NCBI GenBank assembly: GCA_947586185.1
Contig: CANPXN010000011.1
Span: forward strand, 24,001 to 62,926
Direction of reading: 5' to 3'
Source: an uncultured Clostridia bacterium
Lineage (GTDB): Bacteria; Bacillota; Clostridia; Oscillospirales; Ruminococcaceae
DNA length: 38,926 bases
Part shown: positions 8,236 through 16,731 of the stretch, piece after piece
Numbering within the stretch: position 1 is the stretch's first letter
Layout of the letters: every line of letters starts with the position of its first letter
Program-made: the position numbers and the translations under genes
The notes under the pieces: model-generated
Seen by the model: only the letters and a program-made list of their open reading frames with translations
Database searches by the model: none
What the model was told of the DNA's origin: nothing

Positions 8236-8988
8236 ATGTATTATTGCTGCGGAATTACGGACAAGGGTGTAATGAAGCATAACGAGGACGCATATATGAT
8301 CGACGGAAAGGTCATGACCGAGGGCAGCATTGACTGTATGGTCAGGGAGCCTTTTATCGCTGCGGTTTCGGACGGAGTATCCGGAGAAAATTCCGGTGAA
8401 TTTGCATCTGAAATGTGTCTTGAGCTTATGAGCAGAGTGGATTACAGCTCAGGCGTTGACCTTGAAGAAACTGTTATGAGCGTTCATGATCAGCTGGCAC
8501 GGATAGGGTCTGCAAAAAGCAGTACGCATAATATGCAGGCTACGCTGTGCGCTGTGGCGATAGATGAGGATGAATATCTGCATACTATAAATGTAGGGGA
8601 TTCAAGGATGTACCGCTACAGAGGCGGTGATATAAAGCAGATATCAAAGGATCAGTCGCTGGTTCAGATGCTGTTTGATGAGGGAACGATTACCGAAAAG
8701 GAAAAGGCGACCCATATACATAAAAATATTATTTTTCCGGTTATGGGTAATGTTTCGAGTGAACCACAGCCGGATATAAGAGATCTCAACGAGATCATGA
8801 AGTATGGGGACGTGCTTCTCATATGCTCTGACGGCCTTTCGGATTATGTTTCCCCTACTGATATGGAGGATATTTTAGCCCTTCCTGCAAAGCTGCCGAG
8901 AAGGCTTCAGAAGCTTGTAAAGCTTGCTATCGACAATGGAAGTCCGGATAATATTACTATAGTGGCGCTTTGCTGCTATGATAAATAA
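8236..8988 (+). CDS. PP2C-family serine/threonine protein phosphatase
   Basis: 250 residues, a stand-alone PPM/PP2C catalytic domain that hydrolyses phosphoserine/threonine using two Mn2+ or Mg2+ ions. Visible motifs: KHNEDAY with metal-ligand Asp18, AAVSDGVSGE with Asp46-Gly47, NVGDSRMYRYRGG, LLICSDGLSDYVS and the final SPDNITIVAL. The start ATG 8236 follows GGAGAGG; a TTG frame to 8203 would begin at the predicted transcription start. No signal peptide or membrane segment, so cytosolic. In many Firmicutes such a phosphatase is paired with a PASTA kinase (PrpC/PrkC); here it is monocistronic and no kinase is in the window, so its partner must be elsewhere. Confidence 0.93.
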   Translation: MYYCCGITDKGVMKHNEDAYMIDGKVMTEGSIDCMVREPFIAAVSDGVSGENSGEFASEMCLELMSRVDYSSGVDLEETVMSVHDQLARIGSAKSSTHNMQATLCAVAIDEDEYLHTINVGDSRMYRYRGGDIKQISKDQSLVQMLFDEGTITEKEKATHIHKNIIFPVMGNVSSEPQPDIRDLNEIMKYGDVLLICSDGLSDYVSPTDMEDILALPAKLPRRLQKLVKLAIDNGSPDNITIVALCCYDK

Positions 8989-8993
8989 AAACT

Positions 8994-9029
8994 CGCCGCA
9001 TCCTTTATGGGTGCGGCGTTCGTTTTATT
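8994..9029 (+). terminator. bidirectional terminator between PP2C and antiporter genes
   Basis: 10-bp GC-rich stem CGCCGCATCC (8994-9003) / GGGTGCGGCG with a five-base loop and one G-U pair. It is followed by TTCGTTTTATT on the plus strand and, on the minus strand, by GAGTTTTTATTT, so it can stop both converging transcripts. Confidence 0.85.
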
Positions 9030-10356
9030 ATTTCTTTTTCTTGGCTTTAGTTTTAGTTCCCGTCTTAGTTTTATTTAATGTCTGCTGATCGTCGTTTGCA
9101 AGCATATCCTGAATACGTTTCTCAAATTTGTAGCCTTTTCCATAGCTTTCGACAAGCTCTGTACCGGCAAGCTGTTCAACCGGCTCGCTGGCTTTTTTCT
9201 TGTATACGAATTTCAGCAGGATAGGAGTTATTATTGTTGTAACAACTACCATAATAACTATAGGTCCGAAATATTTGTCGTTCATAAGTCCTACGGCAGC
9301 GCCCTTGCTTGCTACAATGAGGGCGACCTCGCCTCGTGAGATCATTCCCACGCCTATTCTCAGGGAATCCTTGTTGCTGTACTTGCATATTTTAGCTCCA
9401 ATGCCGCAGCCTGCAACTTTTGAAATAACAGCGACAAGCAGGAGCAGCAGGGAGAAAACTATTATTGAAGTAGTCATTTTAGGGAGAACTACCTGTAATC
9501 CTATGCTTGCAAAGAATACCGGAGAAAGCAGCATGTACGAGAGAGTTTCAAATCTGTTTGTGACATATTGTGCTTTAGAGCTGGTGGACATTGCAAGTCC
9601 TGCAACGAAAGCTCCGGTAATATCTGCTACACCGAAGAAGTGTTCAGCGCAGTATGCCATAAGCAGGCAGAATACAAAGCCGGCTATAACATAGCGGCGC
9701 AGATCCTTTTTGGTTCTTTTGCACCATATGCCGTAAGCGTAGTTGAAGCCGACTCCGGCAATGATAGCAAACACAAAGAAGAGCAGTATTTTTAAAAGTA
9801 CTATTCCGATGTTTACGCTTGAGTCCGCAGCGCTTGTGATGATCGTCAGGGCGATGATGCCTAAGATATCGTCAATGAGTGCAGCTCCGAGGATTGCGTT
9901 GCCTGATTTTGTTGAAAGCTTTCCAAGCTCCTTTAAGGTCTCAACGGTGATGCTTACAGAGGTTGCCGTAAGAATAACGCCGATAAAGAGGTTCTGGAGA
10001 AAAAGACTTGTATCAAGATCATTTTTAGTGTTAAAGATTGAGGCTACTCCGAATCCTCCTAAAAGTGGAACGATTACTCCGCAGAGGGCGATGATGAACG
10101 ACGCCTTTCCTGTTTTTTTCAGTTCTTTAATGTCGGTTTCAAGACCTGCTGAAAACATAAGTACGATTACGCCCAGTTCTGAAACCTCGGTAATAAACTC
10201 CGTTTTTTTGAGTATCCCCAGGCATGCAGGACCGAGCAGCAGTCCGGCAGCAAGAGCGCCTACGACCTGAGGAAGTCTTATGCGCTTTGTAACCAGTCCA
10301 CATAACTTTGTGCTGAGCAGAATCAGAGCCAGCGATAACAGATAACCATATTCCAT
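9028..10356 (-). CDS. cation/proton antiporter, CPA2 family (KefB/NapA-like)
   Basis: 442 residues, about 12 membrane helices (to residue 390), then a hydrophilic tail of about 50 residues ending in a lysine-rich stretch. The Asp162-Asp163 pair in GAALIDDILG is the ion-binding signature of electrogenic CPA2 Na+/H+ antiporters. The helix after it and the unwound T-S segment (LTATSVSITVE, 129-139) also match the family. There is no C-terminal TrkA-N or TrkA-C domain, so this is not a full KefB/KefC. ATG 10356 has AGGAG eight bases upstream. Expected role: Na+ or K+ export and pH homeostasis at the cytoplasmic membrane. The gene is monocistronic, with its own promoter and a hairpin-bearing leader. 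Confidence 0.92.
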   Translation of the reverse strand: MEYGYLLSLALILLSTKLCGLVTKRIRLPQVVGALAAGLLLGPACLGILKKTEFITEVSELGVIVLMFSAGLETDIKELKKTGKASFIIALCGVIVPLLGGFGVASIFNTKNDLDTSLFLQNLFIGVILTATSVSITVETLKELGKLSTKSGNAILGAALIDDILGIIALTIITSAADSSVNIGIVLLKILLFFVFAIIAGVGFNYAYGIWCKRTKKDLRRYVIAGFVFCLLMAYCAEHFFGVADITGAFVAGLAMSTSSKAQYVTNRFETLSYMLLSPVFFASIGLQVVLPKMTTSIIVFSLLLLLVAVISKVAGCGIGAKICKYSNKDSLRIGVGMISRGEVALIVASKGAAVGLMNDKYFGPIVIMVVVTTIITPILLKFVYKKKASEPVEQLAGTELVESYGKGYKFEKRIQDMLANDDQQTLNKTKTGTKTKAKKKK

Positions 10357-10373
10357 ATCAAAAACTCCTATTC

Positions 10374-10439
10374 TAAGGCATTTTAAAGGCGATTTACAGC
10401 TTTCGTTGTAAGAATCTGTAAATCGCCATTGATTGCCTT
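10374..10439 (-). promoter_or_regulatory. nested hairpin in the antiporter mRNA leader
   Basis: A perfect 12-bp inner stem (10388-10399 with 10416-10427, 16-nt loop) sits inside an outer 6-bp stem (10375-10380 with 10434-10439). The structure ends four bases before the ribosome binding site at 10365-10369 and fills most of the roughly 96-nt leader. There is no T-tract, so it is not a simple terminator. It may control translation or be an ion or second-messenger sensor, but it matches no riboswitch consensus I recognise. Confidence 0.5.
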
Positions 10440-10458
10440 TAATTTTTTAACCTTAATT

Positions 10459-10486
10459 ATTATAGCATTTTTGAAGAAAAAGTCAA
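10459..10486 (-). promoter_or_regulatory. promoter of the antiporter gene
   Basis: On the minus strand TTGACT (10481-10486), 16-bp spacer with a TG extension, TATAAT (10459-10464). Initiation is expected near 10452. Confidence 0.75.
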
Positions 10487-10490
10487 GATA

Positions 10491-10516
10491 AATATTGACA
10501 AAAATTTATCAATATT
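10491..10516. promoter_or_regulatory. palindrome in the divergent control region, possible operator
   Basis: AATATTGA (10491-10498) and TCAATATT (10509-10516), perfect 8-bp arms with a 10-bp spacer. It lies directly upstream of the antiporter -35 box and about 70 bp upstream of the divergent promoter of a DtxR-type regulator, so it could be a binding site for that regulator. AT-richness makes chance occurrence possible. Confidence 0.35.
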
Positions 10517-10588
10517 ATTTTATGAAAATGTGGATACTTTTACAAGAGGTGAGAGTGAAAGCTGTATTATTTTTTGTGTATAAAATTA

Positions 10589-10617
10589 TTGAAATATACA
10601 TTGAAATGTGTTAAAAT
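10589..10617 (+). promoter_or_regulatory. promoter of the dtxR-sbcDC-coaX operon
   Basis: TTGAAA (10589-10594), 17-bp spacer, TAAAAT (10612-10617). It is the only good promoter found ahead of the six plus-strand genes. Confidence 0.6.
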
Positions 10618-10650
10618 ATTGGTAATACTTATTTTAACGGGGTTATGATT

Positions 10651-11028
10651 ATGATTAATAAAACCGAATCAAGAGAGGACTATCTTGAAACAATTTTACT
10701 GCTTATGAAAAAAAACGGAGCTGTGCGCTCTATTGATATAGCAAACGAGCTGAATTATTCCAAGGCAAGCATCAGCCGTGCAGTGGGAATCCTTAAAAAC
10801 AGCGGTCTTATAACTGTAAGCCCTTCCGGACAGATCAGCTTTACTGAGGAAGGATACCAAAAAGCCAGCGATGTTTATGAAAAACATACCATTTTAAAGG
10901 AGTTTTTAGAGACAATACTAAAGGTGGACAGCGAAACCGCCGAGCAGGACGCCTGTAAGATAGAGCATGTTATAAGCGACGAAAGCTACTTTAAGCTGAA
11001 AGAATTTGTAAGGAAAAACAGCCACTGA
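10651..11028 (+). CDS. DtxR/MntR-family metal-dependent transcriptional regulator
   Basis: 125 residues: winged-helix domain (about 8-65) with recognition helix around SKASISRAV, then a dimerisation/metal domain (about 66-125); no SH3-like third domain, as in short MntR-type members. With this start the putative metal ligands fall at DtxR numbering: Asp10 and Glu13 (in EDYLE, as MntR Asp8/Glu11), His79, Cys102, Glu105 and His106 (CKIEH, as in DtxR). The set is therefore a mixture of Mn- and Fe-sensor residues. ATG 10651 is preferred over ATG 10645 because GGGG lies eight bases before the former and only two before the latter. It leads an operon ending in the sbcDC nuclease genes and coaX, and faces the antiporter gene. 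Confidence 0.88.
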   Translation: MINKTESREDYLETILLLMKKNGAVRSIDIANELNYSKASISRAVGILKNSGLITVSPSGQISFTEEGYQKASDVYEKHTILKEFLETILKVDSETAEQDACKIEHVISDESYFKLKEFVRKNSH

Positions 11029-11049
11029 TTTTGACGGAGGCGTTTTAAG

Positions 11050-11532
11050 ATGCGCAAGTATTTGGAAAAGTACCTTAAATATGTGGAGAAAATACTGGAT
11101 CAGAATGCTCCTGATACGGATTATTATGCGCTTAAACAGGAGCATTTGCGTCAGATACAGTTCATGCAGCATGAAAGGCTTGTTCACTTTCTTGTGACCG
11201 CCCTTTTCGGACTTATGCTGTTTATCGGGTTTATTGTTTTTGCGCTGTCGTCTGTGATGAGCTTTCTTCCGGTCATAGGACTTATGCTGATCCTCACTAT
11301 TGCATACATACGCCATTATTATTTTCTTGAAAATTCTGTTCAGAAAATGTATATACTGTATCAGAGAATATGTGCCAGATGTGGGGACTACGAAAGAATA
11401 AAGGGGGAGGGCACTGCTCACCGGCAGGCTTCTTCTGCGCCGGCTGTTCACAAGTCCGATTTGCAGGACGATTTTAGCAGCGTGAACGATCTCATTGCAG
11501 AGCTTCAGAGGGAAAGAAACAAAACTGTTTGA
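11050..11532 (+). CDS. two-helix membrane protein of unknown function
   Basis: 160 residues. The N-terminal 40 residues are charged and helical, two closely spaced membrane helices follow (about 46-66 and 69-88), and the C-terminal half is cytoplasmic-looking with two cysteines (RICARCGDYERI) and a charged coil at the end. No family recognised. ATG 11050 has GGAGG nine bases upstream. It lies 21 bp after the metalloregulator gene and 17 bp before the sensor-like gene on the same transcript. The close spacing suggests shared control, but says nothing on function. Confidence 0.8.
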   Translation: MRKYLEKYLKYVEKILDQNAPDTDYYALKQEHLRQIQFMQHERLVHFLVTALFGLMLFIGFIVFALSSVMSFLPVIGLMLILTIAYIRHYYFLENSVQKMYILYQRICARCGDYERIKGEGTAHRQASSAPAVHKSDLQDDFSSVNDLIAELQRERNKTV

Positions 11533-11549
11533 TTATATGGGAGGACAGT

Positions 11550-12473
11550 ATGAAAAAGACTCCGTACAGGGCTATGATCCTTACTTCTTTGATCTGTACT
11601 TTGATCATGGGATCTCTTGTTTACTACTCCATAGGCGTTGTTGACCGTGCCAACTATAAGTCGGAGGCATCTCAGCGGCTTAACGACATATGTATAACAC
11701 TTGAAAACAACAGCCGTGAAACCTCCGAGGTGATGGAACAGGTCTATGAGGACTATAAGTCAAAAACGAGAGTCGTTGCAATGATGCTTTCAAAGACTCC
11801 TGAGATAATGACTGACGAAACCTCCTTTGAGGAGCTGAGAATGGCAGTGGGCGCAAATATTATCAGCGTTTCAGACAAAAGCGGAGAGATACAGTTCAGC
11901 ACTGACCTTTCAACGGATAAGAAAAGCATATGCAGCGAGTTTTCAGGAGATGTGGGAAACAGAGTCTTTGCCGATATTCTTGTAAGGACCTCTAATGGGG
12001 AAACGACTATTATTGCCGGAGCTTCAAGACTTGACGAGGACGGGATAATCCAGATAGAGTTTTCTCCGGACGCTCTTGACGAACTTGCTGATTACACCAA
12101 TATCACTTCGTATATTACCAGTTCGCCCCTATTTGTAAGCGGCTGTACCGCTATAATCGACAAGACCACATATCGCTATGTGAGTCATACAAATAAGCTT
12201 TTGAGCGGAAGTGCGGTACAGTTCCCGAAAAAGAAATTTATAGGGGAAAAGGGCTGGTTCAAGTCGGAATACGGCGGCTCGGACGCTATGATAGTATATC
12301 GTTTCAGCGATGACGATACTATTGTGATCGGCATTGTACCGTACAGTGAAATTTACAGCAGGCGCAACAGCATCATCAAATGGGCGCTGCTTATATGCGT
12401 TATACTGACGATTACCATTATACTTTCTGTGCGGCAGAGAGTCCTTACAGAAAATCAAAGGAGCGGAGAGTGA
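11550..12473 (+). CDS. membrane-anchored extracytoplasmic sensor-like protein without output domain
   Basis: 307 residues. One membrane helix near the N-terminus (about 9-29), an extracytoplasmic region of about 245 residues, and a second helix (about 280-300) followed by a 13-residue tail. That is the topology of Cache/PDC-type sensors of kinases, cyclases and chemoreceptors, and the long helix after TM1 plus a mixed alpha/beta body fits. No kinase, HAMP, GGDEF or methyl-accepting domain follows, and the next gene starts at once. ATG 11550 has GGGAGGA upstream; a TTG frame to 11529 would put that site inside the gene. Its TGA overlaps the sbcD ATG by one base, so the two are probably translationally coupled. 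The Cache assignment is by topology and not confirmed. Confidence 0.7.
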   Translation: MKKTPYRAMILTSLICTLIMGSLVYYSIGVVDRANYKSEASQRLNDICITLENNSRETSEVMEQVYEDYKSKTRVVAMMLSKTPEIMTDETSFEELRMAVGANIISVSDKSGEIQFSTDLSTDKKSICSEFSGDVGNRVFADILVRTSNGETTIIAGASRLDEDGIIQIEFSPDALDELADYTNITSYITSSPLFVSGCTAIIDKTTYRYVSHTNKLLSGSAVQFPKKKFIGEKGWFKSEYGGSDAMIVYRFSDDDTIVIGIVPYSEIYSRRNSIIKWALLICVILTITIILSVRQRVLTENQRSGE

Positions 12474-13615
12474 TGAAGCTTTTTCATATATCCGATCTTC
12501 ATCTCGGCAAGTGTTTAAGAGGCGTTTCCTTTATTGAAGATCAGAAATATATTTTAAACAGCATTCTGGAGCTTGCGGATTCAAGACAGCCTGACTGTCT
12601 TATTATTGCCGGTGATGTTTATGACAGGAGCATACCAAGCGCCGAGGCATCGGAGCTGCTTGATAATTTTTTAACGGAGCTTTCTTCAAGAAAGCTCCCT
12701 GTTGTTGTGACGTCGGGAAATCATGACAGCGCTGAAAGACTCAGCTTCGGACGGAGCTTTATGTCCGGAGGAGGGGTATATTTATCTCCGGTATTTGACG
12801 GAACGATGGAAAAGCTGATTTTAGAGGACGAATATGGAGAGGTAAATATATATATGCTGCCGTTTATAAAGCCTGTACATGTTCGGCGCTTTTTTCCGGA
12901 GGCGGAGATCGAAAGCTATACTGAGGCTGTTAAGTATGTGATAGAAAATGCCGGAGTGGATTTTGAAAGCAGAAATGTTATTGTGGCTCATCAGTTCGTT
13001 GTGTCCGGAGGGGAATGTCCTGAGCGCAGCGATTCTGAGATACAGCAGATCGGCGGCATTGACAGCGTGGATATATCGGCTTTTGACGGCTTTGATTACA
13101 CTGCTTTAGGGCATATCCACCGCCCTCAGAAAATAGGTCGAGAAAATGTGAGATACAGCGGGACACCTCTTAAATATTCATTTTCGGAGGCAGGACACAG
13201 TAAGTCCATAGCCGAAGTTGAGCTTGGCGAAAAGGGGAATGTGAGTGTAACGCTTCTTCCCCTTGAGCCTTTGAGGGATATGCGTATTATAAGAGGGAGC
13301 TTAGAGGAGGTCACCACGTCGGGAAAGGTTGAAACGGACGGAAAGGACGATTACGTTAAGTGCATACTGACGGATACGGAGCCCTTAGCAAGCCCTATGG
13401 AAAGGATAAGGACAGTTTATCCTAACGCTTTGCAGCTTGAGTTTGAAAATCAGGGCTACCGCAGGGGAAAAATCCGCAATGAAAATGTTGAGGAAAAGCC
13501 GCCTATGGAGCTTTTTGCTGACTTTTTTGAGCTTATAAGCGGCAAGAGTCTCAGCGATGCTCAGGCAAATGTAATGGAAAAACTCCTTGAGGGGATAACG
13601 GGGGAGAGCCTATGA
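12473..13615 (+). CDS. sbcD: exonuclease SbcCD, nuclease subunit SbcD
   Basis: 380 residues, the Mre11-type subunit of the SbcCD complex, which opens and degrades hairpins and protein-blocked DNA ends. Metallophosphoesterase motifs are intact: ISDLHLGK (Asp8, His10), GDVYDR, TSGNHDS, VAHQF and ALGHIHRP. These bind two Mn2+ ions in the family. A capping domain and a C-terminal segment for SbcC binding follow. The start is ATG 12473, overlapping the previous stop; a frame open to 12380 is only the reading of the upstream gene in another phase. It overlaps sbcC by four bases (ATGA). The operon is headed by a metal-sensing regulator, notable because the enzyme needs manganese. Confidence 0.95.
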   Translation: MKLFHISDLHLGKCLRGVSFIEDQKYILNSILELADSRQPDCLIIAGDVYDRSIPSAEASELLDNFLTELSSRKLPVVVTSGNHDSAERLSFGRSFMSGGGVYLSPVFDGTMEKLILEDEYGEVNIYMLPFIKPVHVRRFFPEAEIESYTEAVKYVIENAGVDFESRNVIVAHQFVVSGGECPERSDSEIQQIGGIDSVDISAFDGFDYTALGHIHRPQKIGRENVRYSGTPLKYSFSEAGHSKSIAEVELGEKGNVSVTLLPLEPLRDMRIIRGSLEEVTTSGKVETDGKDDYVKCILTDTEPLASPMERIRTVYPNALQLEFENQGYRRGKIRNENVEEKPPMELFADFFELISGKSLSDAQANVMEKLLEGITGESL

Positions 13616-16600
13616 AGCCTTTAAAGCTTACTCTTTCGGCATTCGGTTCTTTTGCCGGAATGACGGAAATTGATTTTACACTGCTTGGCAGTGACGGGAT
13701 ATTTCTTATAACAGGCGATACGGGAGCCGGAAAGACCACTGTTTTTGATGGGATAGCCTTTGCTCTTTACGGCAATCCCAGCGGTACGGGCAGAGAGGGA
13801 AAGAATTTCCGAAGCGACTTTGCGTCGGCTGATACGGAAACCTTTGCAGAGCTCGTTTTTGAGCACAGGGGAAAAACATATACTGTCAGGAGAAGCCCGG
13901 AATATATGCGCCCGAAAAAAAGAGGCGGAGGCTTTACCCAGCGTGCCCCGGAGGCAGAGCTTACAGCTCCCGATAAGGTATATACCAAGGTGAGGACCGT
14001 TGACGAGGAGATCAGAAAAATACTGGGTATAGATTACGGTCAGTTCAGACAGATCGCAATGATCGCACAGGGAGAGTTTCAGAAGCTTATAAATGCTGAC
14101 CCTAAAGACCGTTCGGAGATATTGCAGAAGCTTTTCGGTACGGATATTTATGCAAGAGTTCAGCAGCGTCTGAGGGATATGGTAAGGCAGGCAAGGCAGG
14201 AATGCGAAAGTACGGAAGCGGCTATAAAGCAGCTGCTAAAAAGCGCTGAGATGCAGGACGAGCTTTGGAATGAAAGATGCGAAAACGTATTTAACTGCGA
14301 TGAGCTTACCGCTGAGATCGAAAAGGAAAATCAGCGCAGCAGCGCATTGAAAGCTGCCGCAGTAAAGCAGAAGGAAGAGCTTGCAGCGAAAAACGGAATG
14401 CTCCACGAAAGGCTGGAAAAGGCTAAGAGCGTCAACCGGGATATCGAAAGCTTGGAGGCTGCCGTGAAAGCAAAAAGTCGTCTTGACGCTATGAAGGCGG
14501 AGATCGATGAAAAAGAATGTATCTGGAATATGGCTGACAAGGCGGTCAGAAATGTAAAGCCTCTTTATATAAGGCTTGAAAATGCCAATGCTTCAGTCAG
14601 GAACACTTCTGAAAAGCTTATGCGCAGAAAAATGAACGTAAGCGAAAAAAGCGCAGCCCTTGAAGCGGCACAGAAAAGCTATGAAAAGGCTCTGACCCAT
14701 GAGGGGGAGATAAAGGAGCTTGAGGCGGAGGCGGCAGGAATAAGGGAAAATCTGTCCCTTTATAAAAAAACGGAGCAGCTCAAAGCTCTGATAAAAAAAA
14801 GCAGCGGAGAGCTTGAAAAGCTCCAAGGAAGGCTTTGTGAAAACGAAAAAAGTGAAAAGGAGCTTTTGGCACAGGCGGAAAAAAGCGAAAAAGAGCTTGA
14901 AGACACCGGAAATGTGGAGATGCTCTCCGCTGAAAATAATGGAGCTGTACAAAAAAACGAGGCTGATATTCAGCTGCTGACAAATATTAATAGTATGTTT
15001 AAAAGAGCTGTGGAAAGTAGTCATGAGCTGGAGGCGGCGCAGCAGGAATTTCTGAGCTGTGAAAATGAGTATACCTCTCTTACAAAGCGTTTAAGCAGCG
15101 CAGAGCAAAGCTTTTTAAGAGGACAGGCAGGCTTTCTGGCACAGGGACTTTCTCCGGGGACGCCATGCCCTGTGTGCGGTTCTTCTGAGCATCCGTGCAT
15201 AGCGCAGTACGAGGACTGTACTGTAACAAAGGAGCAGCTTGACGCTCTTAAAAGAGAGCATGGCAAAAAGCAGGAGGAGTATAACAGGGCATCGGTAAAA
15301 TGCAGCGAACTTAAAACAAAATTCGAGGAGAACCGGAATAATGCAGCCGGAGTGCTGAGAGAAAGCTTCGGGTATGAAAAAGGTCCGGCGAATACCTTTA
15401 TAAAGGATAAAAGCCGGGAGCTGCTTTCTGAAAGAAACAGGCTTTTTGAGGAAAGGGAAGCTCTTTTAAAGCTTAAAGAAAGGGCAGAGAGCCTTAGAAA
15501 ACAGGTCTTGGAAAATAAGTCGAGGGCAGAGAAGTTAAGGCAGGAAATAGAGACTCTTAAAAACAGCAGGGCAAGGCTTGAAAGCGAAATTTCAAATGCA
15601 CAGCAGAATATAGAGGAATACGGTAAAAGACTTGAGTATTCATCTTTTGAGGAGGCGGAAAAAAGGCTTAAAAGTGCGGCTGATACCGCAGCGATACTGA
15701 GAAAAGCTATTGAGGATGGAGTAAAAATCGAAGTGGAGCTGCGTTCTGAGATAAATTCTGAAAACAGAAACATAGCAGAGGAGGAAAAGCTGCTAAAAGC
15801 CTTGAAGGAGGAGCTTGAAGGCTTCCGTGAGGCATATGAAAGGAGTCTTTCGGAAAACGGCTTTAATACTCATGAGGAATATCTTTCCGCTGCGGCTGAG
15901 GCAGAGCATATGGAAGAATACCGCAGGGCTGCCGACAGCTACAAAAGAGATGTTATTGAAAATCTTGCAAGGATAAAGTCCTTGTCAGAGCGTATCGGCA
16001 GCAGTAAAAAAGCTGACACTAATGCTATCACTCAGGAAATAGAAGAAACCTCGGAAAGCATGAAACAATGGGATGACAGAATAAACGAGCTTTCAAGATG
16101 TATTACTATAAACAGCAGGGTGATTGAAAACGTTCGCCGTGAGAGCCTTGCATCGGGGGAAAAGCAGAGCTATTTTGCAATGATAAGCGAGCTTTCCGCT
16201 GTGGCAAACGGTACTCTTGCTGGAAAGGCGAAAATGAATTTTGAGCAGTATATACAGACATTTTATTTTGATAAGATACTTGATAAGGCAAATTTAAGGC
16301 TTGATAAGATGACCTCGGGGCAGTATGAGCTTATGCGCCGGGAGGACAACTCTTCTTCGAGGGATTCAAGCGGACTCAGCATTGATGTTCTGGATAATTA
16401 TACAGGAAAGATACGTCCGGCTAAGACTCTTTCGGGAGGGGAATCTTTTAAGGCAGCGCTGTCCCTGTCGCTGGGACTTTCGGATGTTATTCAAAGCTAT
16501 GCCGGAGGGATAGAGATCGACTCCATGTTCATTGACGAGGGCTTCGGCTCTCTTGACAGCCAGTCCCTTGAGCAGGCAGTAGAAACCCTTAAAGCTTTGA

Positions 16601-16719
16601 GCGGAAAGGGAAGAATTATAGGAATAATTTCCCATGTTGCAGAGCTGAGGAACAGAATAGACAGACAGATCTCTGTAAGAAAAACTGTTTCCGGCAGCAG
16701 GGCGGAGATAATTGTGTAA
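13612..16719 (+). CDS. sbcC: exonuclease SbcCD, ATPase subunit SbcC
   Basis: 1035 residues, a Rad50/SMC-like ATPase. Walker A is GDTGAGKTT (35-43). The Q-loop region follows GQFRQIAMIAQGEFQKLI. Two long charged coiled coils (about 175-500 and 545-860) flank the zinc hook CPVC (Cys519, Cys522). The C-terminal lobe has the signature LSGGES (940-945) and Walker B MFIDEGFGSLD. All functional motifs are present and the length is typical. With SbcD it forms the ATP-driven nuclease that cuts hairpins and DNA ends. The ATG overlaps the sbcD stop; coaX follows after 12 bp. Confidence 0.95.
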   Translation: MKPLKLTLSAFGSFAGMTEIDFTLLGSDGIFLITGDTGAGKTTVFDGIAFALYGNPSGTGREGKNFRSDFASADTETFAELVFEHRGKTYTVRRSPEYMRPKKRGGGFTQRAPEAELTAPDKVYTKVRTVDEEIRKILGIDYGQFRQIAMIAQGEFQKLINADPKDRSEILQKLFGTDIYARVQQRLRDMVRQARQECESTEAAIKQLLKSAEMQDELWNERCENVFNCDELTAEIEKENQRSSALKAAAVKQKEELAAKNGMLHERLEKAKSVNRDIESLEAAVKAKSRLDAMKAEIDEKECIWNMADKAVRNVKPLYIRLENANASVRNTSEKLMRRKMNVSEKSAALEAAQKSYEKALTHEGEIKELEAEAAGIRENLSLYKKTEQLKALIKKSSGELEKLQGRLCENEKSEKELLAQAEKSEKELEDTGNVEMLSAENNGAVQKNEADIQLLTNINSMFKRAVESSHELEAAQQEFLSCENEYTSLTKRLSSAEQSFLRGQAGFLAQGLSPGTPCPVCGSSEHPCIAQYEDCTVTKEQLDALKREHGKKQEEYNRASVKCSELKTKFEENRNNAAGVLRESFGYEKGPANTFIKDKSRELLSERNRLFEEREALLKLKERAESLRKQVLENKSRAEKLRQEIETLKNSRARLESEISNAQQNIEEYGKRLEYSSFEEAEKRLKSAADTAAILRKAIEDGVKIEVELRSEINSENRNIAEEEKLLKALKEELEGFREAYERSLSENGFNTHEEYLSAAAEAEHMEEYRRAADSYKRDVIENLARIKSLSERIGSSKKADTNAITQEIEETSESMKQWDDRINELSRCITINSRVIENVRRESLASGEKQSYFAMISELSAVANGTLAGKAKMNFEQYIQTFYFDKILDKANLRLDKMTSGQYELMRREDNSSSRDSSGLSIDVLDNYTGKIRPAKTLSGGESFKAALSLSLGLSDVIQSYAGGIEIDSMFIDEGFGSLDSQSLEQAVETLKALSGKGRIIGIISHVAELRNRIDRQISVRKTVSGSRAEIIV

Positions 16720-16731
16720 AGGAGAATATAC

